Below, in pieces: positions 58,171-64,000 of a stretch of DNA of 64,000 nt. Location of the stretch: positions 986,413 to 1,050,412 of the forward strand of contig NZ_JAFMSX010000002.1 in assembly GCF_017916425.1 (NCBI RefSeq), written 5' to 3'. A program made the position numbers and the translations under genes. This DNA comes from Nocardioides sp. SYSU D00065. GTDB taxonomy: Bacteria; Actinomycetota; Actinomycetes; Propionibacteriales; Nocardioidaceae. The notes below the pieces were generated by a model, which was given only the letters and a program-made list of their open reading frames with translations, was not told the DNA's origin and searched no databases. Every line of letters starts with the position of its first letter. Positions within the stretch are counted from its first letter, which is position 1.

Positions 58171-58230
58171 CGGCCGCGGGTCGGCGTACCGACGAGGTGG
58201 TCGCCGGCCCTGGGTCGACTGAGCGAAGGC

Positions 58231-58992
58231 TCAGGCGATGGTGAGGCCGCCGTCGACCGGGATCATCTGGCCGGTGACGTAGCCGGCGGCGTCCGAGGCC
58301 AGCCAGACGGCGGTGGCGGCGAGCTCGCGCGGGTCGCCCTTGCGACCGGCCGGGACGCGCTGCATCGCGAGGTCGAGATAGCCCTCGGGATAGGTCTCGG
58401 TCATCTCGGAGGCGAAGAAGCCGGGCGCGAGCGCGTTGACGCGGATGCCCTTGCGGCCCGTCCACTGCTGCGCCAGGTCGCGGGTCAGGCCCCCGAGGCC
58501 CGCCTTGGAGGCGGAGTAGGCCGCCTGCGGGAGGCCCCCGGTGGTGATCCCGAGGATCGAGGAGATGTTGATGATGCTCGAGCCCGGTCGCATCACCCGG
58601 CCGCACGCCTGAGCCATCCAGTAGCAGCCGTTGAGGTTGACGTCGATGACCGAGCGGAACTGCTCGGGCGTCTCGCGGGTCGCGGGCACGGCGGTGCCGA
58701 TGCCGGCGTTGTTGATCAGCACGTCGACCCGACCGAACTTCGCCATCGCCTCGTCGACGAGCCGCTGGCACTGGTCGGGGTCGGCCACGTCGGTCTCCAC
58801 CGTGTGCACCCGGCGCCCGGTCGAGCGCACCGAGTCGGCGACCTTCTCGAGCTTGTCGACCCGTCGCGCCCCGAGCGCGAGGTCGGCGCCGGCCTCGGCG
58901 AAGCAGTGCGCGAACGCCACGCCCAGCCCGCTCGAGGCACCGGTGACGATGACGACCTTGTCGTCGAGGCGGAAGAAGTCCATCACGCTCAT
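58231..58992 (-). CDS. SDR-family oxidoreductase (FabG-like)
   Basis: 253 residues. Complete classical SDR: cofactor motif VTGASSGLG, NNAG in DVLINNAGIGT, catalytic S in IINISSILGITTGG, YSASK (Y-x-x-x-K) and the end PVDGG. It reduces a carbonyl with NAD(P)H or the reverse; the substrate is unknown. The ATG at 58992 overlaps the stop of the MFS gene as ATGA. It is the third gene of the ArsR-MFS-SDR operon. Confidence 0.91.
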   Translation of the reverse strand: MSVMDFFRLDDKVVIVTGASSGLGVAFAHCFAEAGADLALGARRVDKLEKVADSVRSTGRRVHTVETDVADPDQCQRLVDEAMAKFGRVDVLINNAGIGTAVPATRETPEQFRSVIDVNLNGCYWMAQACGRVMRPGSSIINISSILGITTGGLPQAAYSASKAGLGGLTRDLAQQWTGRKGIRVNALAPGFFASEMTETYPEGYLDLAMQRVPAGRKGDPRELAATAVWLASDAAGYVTGQMIPVDGGLTIA

Positions 58993-60230
58993 GACGTGAC
59001 ACTAGCCGCGTCGCCCGACGGGGCCCGGGGCAGGTCGCGCACCGACCGTGAGCACAGCACCAGAGCCACCACGGCGACGTACGCGATCGCGGACGCCACC
59101 AGCACCGGCTCGAACCCGAACGCCTCGGCCAGCGGACCGTAGGCGAGCTGGCCTACCGGCATCGCCACGAACGAGCCGAGCGCGTCGTAGGAGTAGGCCC
59201 GCGAGAGCAGCCGGTCCTCGATGTTCTCCTGCATCGCCAGGTTCCAGCCCATGCCGAAGATCTCCGTGCCGGCACCGGCGAGGAAGGCCGCCGTGACCAG
59301 GGTGACCACGTGCGGGGACACCCCGAGCAGCAGCATCGGCGGCGCGATCATCGCGATCCCCAGCATGCCCAGCAGCAGCGGGCGCTCGAGCCGCACGCGG
59401 AGCAGCACCACGGTGGTGAGCAGCAGGCCCGCGGCCTCGGCGGAGAGGACGTAGCCCCAGGCCTGGCGGCCGATGGTGTCGTCGGCGACTGCCGGGCCGA
59501 GGGTGAACCATGCCCCGGAGTGGATGGCGTTGAGGACGCCGAACCCCACGACGACGGTCCACAGCCACGGCGTGGCCCAGAAGAAGCTCCAGCCCTCGCG
59601 CAGCTCGGCGAGGGTGTCCGGAGCGGCGCCGTCGGCCTCGCGAGGCGGGATGGTCACCGGGAGCAGGAGCAGGGCGGCCAGCAACCACGTCGCCGCGTCC
59701 ACCGCCAGCGCCCACCCCGAGCCCACCGTGACCACCAGCAGCGCGCCGACGGTCGGGCCCAGCACCATCATCCCGTTGCGGGTCAGGGACACCAGCGCGT
59801 TGGCCGGCTGGAGCTCGGCGCGCTCGACGAGCTGTGGCAGCACGCTGGACATCGCGGGGAAGGAGACACCCGAGACGGCCCCGTGCACCACGGAGAGCAC
59901 AACGAGCATCCAGATCTCGGCGTGCCCCGACAGCACCAGCGCGGCGATCGCGCCCTGGCTGAGCGCGGAGGCGACGTTGGACGCCTGCAGCACCACGGTG
60001 CGCGGGAACCGGTCCGCGATGACGCCGCCGTAGAGCAGCAGCGCGATCATCGGGATGGTGTGCGCGGCCAGCACCTGCCCGAGCGCGCTGGGGGAGTCGG
60101 TGATGTCGAGGACGGCGAACGCCAAGGCGATGGTCGCCATCATGTTGCCGAGCGTGTTGACGAAGCGGGAGGCGAAGTACCACGCGAAGTTGCGGTTGCG
60201 CAGGGGCGCGATCGCGGTGGACCAGGTCAT
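58989..60230 (-). CDS. MFS transporter
   Basis: 413 residues with about twelve hydrophobic segments. LRNRNFAWYFASRFVNTLGNMMATIALAFAVLDITDSPSALG, DRFPRTVVLQ, SVLPQLVERAELQPANALVSLTRNGMMVLGP and AMQENIEDRLLSRAYSYDALGS are typical of enterobactin-exporter/MDR-type MFS proteins. It is likely an efflux pump. Its ATG overlaps the ArsR stop as ATGA, and its stop overlaps the SDR start as ATGA, so the three are coupled. Substrate unknown. Confidence 0.9.
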   Translation of the reverse strand: MTWSTAIAPLRNRNFAWYFASRFVNTLGNMMATIALAFAVLDITDSPSALGQVLAAHTIPMIALLLYGGVIADRFPRTVVLQASNVASALSQGAIAALVLSGHAEIWMLVVLSVVHGAVSGVSFPAMSSVLPQLVERAELQPANALVSLTRNGMMVLGPTVGALLVVTVGSGWALAVDAATWLLAALLLLPVTIPPREADGAAPDTLAELREGWSFFWATPWLWTVVVGFGVLNAIHSGAWFTLGPAVADDTIGRQAWGYVLSAEAAGLLLTTVVLLRVRLERPLLLGMLGIAMIAPPMLLLGVSPHVVTLVTAAFLAGAGTEIFGMGWNLAMQENIEDRLLSRAYSYDALGSFVAMPVGQLAYGPLAEAFGFEPVLVASAIAYVAVVALVLCSRSVRDLPRAPSGDAASVTS

Positions 60231-60814
60231 CGGGACGACTCCTCGGACGGCGTCCACCGCACGTCGGCGCCGGTGCGCCCGCCGGACATGGTGAAGGCCT
60301 GGGTGGTGACGCTGACGTGGACGGTGTCGGGCGTGCCCGCCGGGCGGGCGGCGGCGTGGAGGAGGTGTGCGGCCTCGTGCAGCAGGTCCAGCGCGGCGTG
60401 CCAACTGGCGACGTCGACCCACGCCTCCAGGTCGCTCGAGGTCGCCGCTCCCGGAGCCGCCTCGCGGAGCCGGCGCTCGACCTCGACCGCGTTGGCGCGG
60501 GCGTAGGCGATGCGGTCGTCCACCTCGCTGCCCCTGGAGTCGGTCGCCCGCGTGGCGTCGTAGCGGTAGCGCTTGGCCACGCCGCCGCGGATCTTCTCCT
60601 CGGACTCGACGACGAGCTCGCCGATGTCGTGGAGCACGCGCAGGTGGTACGACGCGTTGGCGTGGCTGATGCCGAGCGTCCGGGCGACCTCTGCGGCGCT
60701 CATCGCCTCCCCGGTCAGCAGCGACATGATGCGCAGCCGCAGCGGGTGCGCGGTCGCCCGCAGCCGCGCCACGTCGGTGGTGCTCGTCGTGCCGTCGTCT
60801 GTTCCGTCGTCCAT
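60227..60814 (-). CDS. ArsR-type winged-helix regulator of the MFS-SDR operon
   Basis: 195 residues. The HTH part is ARLRATAHPLRLRIMSLLTGEAMSAAEVARTLGISHANASYHLRVLHDIGELVVESEEKIRGGVAKRYRYD, a standard ArsR-like DNA-binding domain. The C-terminal helical half (DDRIAYARANAVEVERRL... ASWHAALDLLHEAAHLL) may sense a ligand. The ATG at 60814 has GGAGGG upstream; an in-frame ATG further up would extend into the operator. Two similar operators flank its promoter, so it is probably an autorepressor controlling the efflux operon. Confidence 0.88.
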   Translation of the reverse strand: MDDGTDDGTTSTTDVARLRATAHPLRLRIMSLLTGEAMSAAEVARTLGISHANASYHLRVLHDIGELVVESEEKIRGGVAKRYRYDATRATDSRGSEVDDRIAYARANAVEVERRLREAAPGAATSSDLEAWVDVASWHAALDLLHEAAHLLHAAARPAGTPDTVHVSVTTQAFTMSGGRTGADVRWTPSEESSR

Positions 60815-60822
60815 GCCAACCC

Positions 60823-60838
60823 TCCAACACTCGTTGGG
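60823..60838. promoter_or_regulatory. Candidate ArsR operator, proximal copy
   Basis: TCCAACACTCGTTGGG contains the inverted repeat CCAAC-ACTC-GTTGG. It lies near the likely transcription start and matches the distal copy at 13 of 16 positions. Confidence 0.5.
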
Positions 60839-60843
60839 CAGTG

Positions 60844-60873
60844 AGTGTGCCGCGGGTCGGCATTGACTGTCAA
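60844..60873 (-). promoter_or_regulatory. Promoter of the ArsR-MFS-SDR operon
   Basis: On the minus strand, TTGACA (60873-60868), 18 bases, CACACT (60849-60844). The -35 is a perfect consensus hexamer and lies in the palindrome TTGACTGTCAA. The distal operator copy overlaps it. Confidence 0.6.
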
Positions 60874-60885
60874 ACACTTCTTGGG
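60870..60885. promoter_or_regulatory. Candidate ArsR operator, distal copy
   Basis: TCAAACACTTCTTGGG overlaps the -35 hexamer of the ArsR operon. It is a 13-of-16 match to the proximal copy 47 bases away. No other signal is clear in the 60815-61025 gap. Confidence 0.5.
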
Positions 60886-61025
60886 GTGTGGCGCAGGAAA
60901 GGACCCGGACGCATCCCTGACCCGACCCCGGTGAGACCCCGGAAGAGGTGAATCCGGCCCGCCGACGTGGTTGGCTTGGCTCAGACGCCGGGCAGGGGGC
61001 ACCGGCCCACCGAGGAATGAGTGAG

Positions 61026-61535
61026 ATGTCCGACCAGTACCCGCAGTACCCGCAGCACCCCGAGGACCCGCGACAGGGCCCCTCCGGCCACCAGTCCTAT
61101 GGCCATCAGCCCTACAGCCACCAGCCCTACCCGGGCCACCAGGCCGCACCGGCGACCATGTCGCCCCAGGACGAGCGCACGTGGGGCGCGATCTCGCACG
61201 CGGGTGCCGTGGTGGCGATGATCTGCTCCGCCGGCTTCCTGGGGTTCCTGGCATCCATCGCGGTCTATGTGATGCACAAGGACCGCGGGCCGTTCGTGCG
61301 CGCGCACGCCGCCAACTCGCTCAACGTCCAGATCATGATGTTCATCTGGCTCGTGCTCGCCGCGGTCGCCTACGTCGTCCTGGGCGTCGTGACGCTCGGC
61401 CTCGGCTTCGTGGTGTTCCTGCCGGTCTTCCTGGTCCCGCCGGTCGTGGCCGGCATCATGCACGTGATCGGCGCGATCAAGGCCTACCAGGGCGAGTGGT
61501 GGACCCCGCCGCTCACGCCGGCGTTCGTCAAGTGA
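61026..61535 (+). CDS. DUF4870 membrane protein
   Basis: 169 residues. The N-terminus is rich in Tyr, Pro, Gln and His (YPQYPQHPEDPRQGPSGHQSYGHQPYSHQPYPGHQ), then the DUF4870 membrane part with ERTWGAISHAGAVVAMICSAGFLGFLASIAVYVMHKDRGPFVRAHAANSLNVQI and two more membrane segments ending AGIMHVIGAIKAYQGEWW. Function unknown; found widely in actinobacteria. GAGG at 61012-61015 favours ATG 61026; ATG 61017 is an in-frame alternative. The next strong hairpin at 61578-61603 may terminate it. Confidence 0.86.
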   Translation: MSDQYPQYPQHPEDPRQGPSGHQSYGHQPYSHQPYPGHQAAPATMSPQDERTWGAISHAGAVVAMICSAGFLGFLASIAVYVMHKDRGPFVRAHAANSLNVQIMMFIWLVLAAVAYVVLGVVTLGLGFVVFLPVFLVPPVVAGIMHVIGAIKAYQGEWWTPPLTPAFVK

Positions 61536-61577
61536 GCGCCCACCGGCGCTGAGCGCCCCGCCTGTGCCCACTGCCCG

Positions 61578-61603
61578 GCCCGGACCCCGAGTTCGGTCCG
61601 GGC
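61578..61603 (+). terminator. Hairpin after the DUF4870 gene
   Basis: GCCCGGACC (61578-61586), loop CCGAGTTC, GGTCCGGGC (61595-61603). A perfect nine-base stem without a T-run, 43 bases after the DUF4870 stop. Confidence 0.6.
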
Positions 61604-61642
61604 GGTGGCGCTTCCGGTGGCTCGTCGTCCCGGCGGACAGGC

Positions 61643-61648
61643 TACGAT
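61643..61648 (+). promoter_or_regulatory. -10 box of the leuS leader
   Basis: TACGAT, six bases, then the ATG of the leader peptide at 61655. Transcription should start at or next to that ATG. Confidence 0.6.
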
Positions 61649-61654
61649 GGGCCC

Positions 61655-61690
61655 ATGGCGTCGCAGTTCCTGCTTCGACAGCCGCGCTGA
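61655..61690 (+). CDS. leuS leader peptide MASQFLLRQPR
   Basis: An 11-residue reading frame starting where the leuS message should begin. It contains two adjacent Leu codons (CTG CTT, 61670-61675). A hairpin (61681-61716) and then an intrinsic terminator (61718-61743) follow before leuS at 61779. The layout is that of a transcription attenuator in which ribosome pausing at Leu codons affects terminator formation. That is an inference; the peptide and the hairpins are seen directly. Confidence 0.65.
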   Translation: MASQFLLRQPR

Positions 61691-61716
61691 CCATCCGTCC
61701 AGGCAGTCATCGCGGC
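61681..61716 (+). promoter_or_regulatory. Leader hairpin between the leuS leader peptide and the terminator
   Basis: GCCGCG (61681-61686) pairs with CGCGGC (61711-61716), and TGAC (61688-61691) with GTCA (61706-61709), one mismatch between. The 5' arm lies in the last codons of the leader peptide, so translation controls its folding. No clear antiterminator pairing with the terminator was found. Confidence 0.5.
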
Positions 61717-61717
61717 C

Positions 61718-61743
61718 ACCCCTCCGTGCGTGAGGGGTTTTTT
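61718..61743 (+). terminator. Intrinsic terminator upstream of leuS
   Basis: ACCCCTC (61718-61724), loop CGTGCGT, GAGGGGT (61732-61738), then a run of six T to 61743. This is the only textbook intrinsic terminator with a T-run seen in the window, and it stands 35 bases before the leuS start. Confidence 0.85.
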
Positions 61744-61778
61744 CATGTCGGGAGCAGGACCCACCAGGAGCGAGAGAG

Positions 61779-64000
61779 ATGAACCCCGAGCAGAGCACCC
61801 ACGGCGAGACGACGTACGACATCGAGGCCACCGAGACCAAGTGGCAGCGCGTCTGGGAGGACCTCCAGCCGTTCCGGGCCGACGACGACAGCCCGCGCGA
61901 GAAGCGCTACGCGCTGACGATGTTCCCCTACCCGAGCGGTGACCTCCACATGGGTCACGCCGAGGTGTTCGCGCTGCACGACGTGGTGGCGCGCTACTGG
62001 TGGCAGCGCGGCTACGAGGTCCTCAACCCGATGGGCTTCGACTCCTTCGGGCTGCCGGCCGAGAACGCCGCGATCCGCAACGACGAGCACCCCGACACCT
62101 ACACGCGCGCCAACATCGCGCGCTCGATCGAGTCGTGCCGCAGGTACGCCGCGTCGTTCGACTGGTCGCGCACCTTCAACACCAGCGACCCGGAGTACTA
62201 CCGGTGGACGCAGTGGCTGTTTTTGAAGTTCTACGAGCGAGGCCTGGCCTACCGCAAGAACAGCCCGGTCAACTGGTGCCCCCAGGACCAGACCGTGCTC
62301 GCCAACGAGCAGGTCGTCGCCGGCATGTGCGAGCGGTGCGGAGCGGAGGTGACCAAGAAGGAGCTGACCCAGTGGTACTTCAAGATCACCGACTACGCCC
62401 AGGAGCTGCTCGACGGCCTCGACGAGCTGGAGGACACCTGGCCCGACCGCGTCGTCACCGCGCAGCGCAACTGGATCGGCCGCTCCGAGGGCGCCCACGT
62501 CACGTTCACCCTGCACACCGCGAGCGGTGAGCGCGACGTCGAGGTCTACACCACCCGCCCCGACACCCTCTACGGCGCGACGTTCATGGTCGTCGCCGCC
62601 GACGCCGCCCTGGCCGCCGAGATCGTGCACCCCGACCGGGCGCAGGCGCTGCAGGACTACCTGGTCGAGGTCCGCAAGGCCTCCGACATCGACCGCCTGT
62701 CCACCGAGCGGCCCAAGACCGGGGTGGACCTCGGCATCACCGCCACCAACCCGGTCTCCGGCGAGGAGGTGCCGGTGTGGGCGAGCGACTACGTGCTGGC
62801 TGACTACGGCACCGGCGCGATCATGGCCGTTCCCGCCCACGACCAGCGCGACCTCGACTTCGCCCGGACGATGGGCCTGCCGGTGCGCCGCGTCATCGAC
62901 GTACCCGGCGCCGAGGACCCGGAGGTCAGCGGTGTCGCCACGTCGGGCGACGGGGCGTACGTCAACTCCGGCGAGCTCGACGGCCTGAGCGACAAGGCGT
63001 CCGGCATCCGCGCGATCATCGAGCGGCTGGAGGCCGACGGCCGCGGCGCGGGGGCGGTCAACTACCGCCTGCGCGACTGGCTGCTGAGCCGCCAGCGCTA
63101 CTGGGGCGCCCCGATCCCGATCATCCACTGCCCGGTGGACGGCGAGGTGCCGGTGCCCGAGGACCAGCTGCCGGTGACCCTGCCGATGCTCAAGGGTGCC
63201 GACCTCAAGCCGAAGGGCACCTCCCCGCTGGGCGGGGCGCGTGAGTGGGTCGAGGTCACCTGCCCGACGTGCGGGGGGCCGGCGACCCGTGACACCGACA
63301 CGATGGACACCTTCGTCGACTCGTCCTGGTACATGTTCCGCTACTGCTCGCCGCACGAGGCGGACCGGCCGTTCGATCCCGAGCTGGTCAACGCCTGGAT
63401 GCCGTGCAACCTCTACGTCGGCGGCGTCGAGCACGCCGTCCTGCACCTGCTCTACGGCCGCTTCTTCACCAAGGTGCTCAACGACATGGGCCTGGTGGAC
63501 TTCCGCGAGCCGTGGTCGGCCCAGCTCAACCAGGGCTTCGTGATCAACCAGGGCAAGAAGATGAGCAAGTCCCTCGGCAACGGCGTCAACCTGGGCGAGC
63601 AGCTCGCGGCGTTCGGCGTGGACGCGGTGCGGCTGACCCTGGTCTTCGCCGGTCCGCCGGAGGACGACATCGACTGGGCCAACATGTCTCCCGAGGGTTC
63701 GCTGCGGTTCCTGCAGCGGGCCTGGCGGCTCTCCGGCGACGTCACCTCCGACCCGGGTGCGGACGTCACGACCGGCGACGTGGCGCTGCGGCGCACGACG
63801 GCGCGGACGGTGCACGACGCGGCCGAGCTGGTCGAGTCCTACCGGTTCAACGTGATGGTCGCCCGGGTGATGGAGCTGGTCAACGCGACCCGCAAGGCCA
63901 TCGACTCCGGCTGCGGCCCCGCGGACCCGGCCGTTCGCGAGGCCGTCGAGGCCGTCGCGGTGCTGCTCTCCCTGGTCGCGCCCTACACGGCCGAGGAGAT
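61779..64000 (+). CDS. leuS: Leucyl-tRNA synthetase (C-terminus outside window)
   Basis: The frame is open from ATG 61779 to the end of the window (740 residues). Class I signatures: HMGH in [20 protein letters not shown] and KMSKS in [15 protein letters not shown]. The editing domain is in the middle ([33 protein letters not shown]). The zinc-type cysteine pattern [14 protein letters not shown] / CERCGAEV and [11 protein letters not shown] is as in bacterial LeuRS. The anticodon-binding part is only started. AGGAG (61766-61770) precedes the ATG. Regulation is probably through the leader peptide and terminator upstream. Confidence 0.97.
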   Translation, partial: MNPEQSTHGETTYDIEATETKWQRVWEDLQPFRADDDSPREKRYALTMFPYPSGDLHMGHAEVFALHDVVARYWWQRGYEVLNPMGFDSFGLPAENAAIRNDEHPDTYTRANIARSIESCRRYAASFDWSRTFNTSDPEYYRWTQWLFLKFYERGLAYRKNSPVNWCPQDQTVLANEQVVAGMCERCGAEVTKKELTQWYFKITDYAQELLDGLDELEDTWPDRVVTAQRNWIGRSEGAHVTFTLHTASGERDVEVYTTRPDTLYGATFMVVAADAALAAEIVHPDRAQALQDYLVEVRKASDIDRLSTERPKTGVDLGITATNPVSGEEVPVWASDYVLADYGTGAIMAVPAHDQRDLDFARTMGLPVRRVIDVPGAEDPEVSGVATSGDGAYVNSGELDGLSDKASGIRAIIERLEADGRGAGAVNYRLRDWLLSRQRYWGAPIPIIHCPVDGEVPVPEDQLPVTLPMLKGADLKPKGTSPLGGAREWVEVTCPTCGGPATRDTDTMDTFVDSSWYMFRYCSPHEADRPFDPELVNAWMPCNLYVGGVEHAVLHLLYGRFFTKVLNDMGLVDFREPWSAQLNQGFVINQGKKMSKSLGNGVNLGEQLAAFGVDAVRLTLVFAGPPEDDIDWANMSPEGSLRFLQRAWRLSGDVTSDPGADVTTGDVALRRTTARTVHDAAELVESYRFNVMVARVMELVNATRKAIDSGCGPADPAVREAVEAVAVLLSLVAPYTAEE

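Noticed and set aside
61655..61780. T-box riboswitch upstream of leuS
   Set aside because: No T-box sequence or specifier-type stem I is visible; the small reading frame with Leu codons explains the region better.

Overview
The window is a very GC-rich, gene-dense stretch of an actinobacterial chromosome. Pointers to Actinobacteria are NucS mismatch repair, a GlgE trehalose-to-glucan operon, a DivIVA/FilP-like coiled-coil protein, crotonyl-CoA carboxylase/reductase, the proA-nadD-rsfS-phosphatase order, and many leaderless genes with a TANNNT -10 box ending six bases before the start codon. Overall content fits a Nocardioides-like member of the Propionibacteriales, but the genus is an inference. 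I see no transposase, prophage, CRISPR array or rRNA. There is one tRNA, Ala(GGC).

Layout. 1-7.5 kb: partial SNF2/SWIM helicase, PduO-type cobalamin adenosyltransferase, STAS protein, ethylmalonyl-CoA mutase, D-amino-acid-oxidase-like enzyme, histidine phosphatase, and a small Cys/Lys-rich protein behind a DtxR/IdeR-like iron box. 7.5-19.3 kb: nucS, a double 3-hydroxyacyl-CoA dehydrogenase, a VOC protein, a large P-loop LuxR regulator, an uncharacterised membrane-anchored protein, alpha/beta hydrolase, CGNR regulator divergent from an EamA transporter, AI-2E-family protein, and the coiled-coil polarity protein. 19.3-25.6 kb: ccr, epimerase, thiolase and meaB, then a protein of unknown function, a degenerate SDR and a GtrA protein. 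25.7-31.5 kb: CnoX-like protein, pyruvate phosphate dikinase, NUDIX hydrolase, and an orphan AbiEi-like gene bracketed by a palindromic repeat.

31.5-48 kb is a glucan/trehalose region. glgE, treS, mak and glgB form a minus-strand operon whose genes overlap by four bases at every junction. glgP and glgX lie nearby, with a secreted M36 metalloprotease and a small membrane protein between. 48-54 kb: enoyl-CoA hydratase, small membrane and Ig-like secreted proteins, etfBA, and a secreted beta-rich protein. 53.5-58.2 kb: proA, a 49-residue membrane protein, nadD, rsfS, a phosphatase, tRNA-Ala and rocD. 58.2-64 kb: an ArsR-MFS-SDR operon (ATGA overlaps), a DUF4870 protein, and leuS (cut by the window end) behind a Leu-containing leader peptide and an intrinsic terminator.

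How the genes work together. Ethylmalonyl-CoA mutase (3.6 kb), hydroxyacyl-CoA dehydrogenase (8.4 kb), CCR, epimerase, thiolase and MeaB (19-23.6 kb), plus the B12 adenosyltransferase (2.6 kb), supply much of an ethylmalonyl-CoA route. Enoyl-CoA hydratase and EtfAB point to active acyl-CoA metabolism. GlgE/TreS/Mak/GlgB build alpha-glucan from trehalose via maltose 1-phosphate, while GlgP and GlgX take it down. The most interesting non-coding signals are the leuS leader, the iron box, the palindromic repeat family at 30.15-31.52 kb, and the palindrome over the glgP -35 box.
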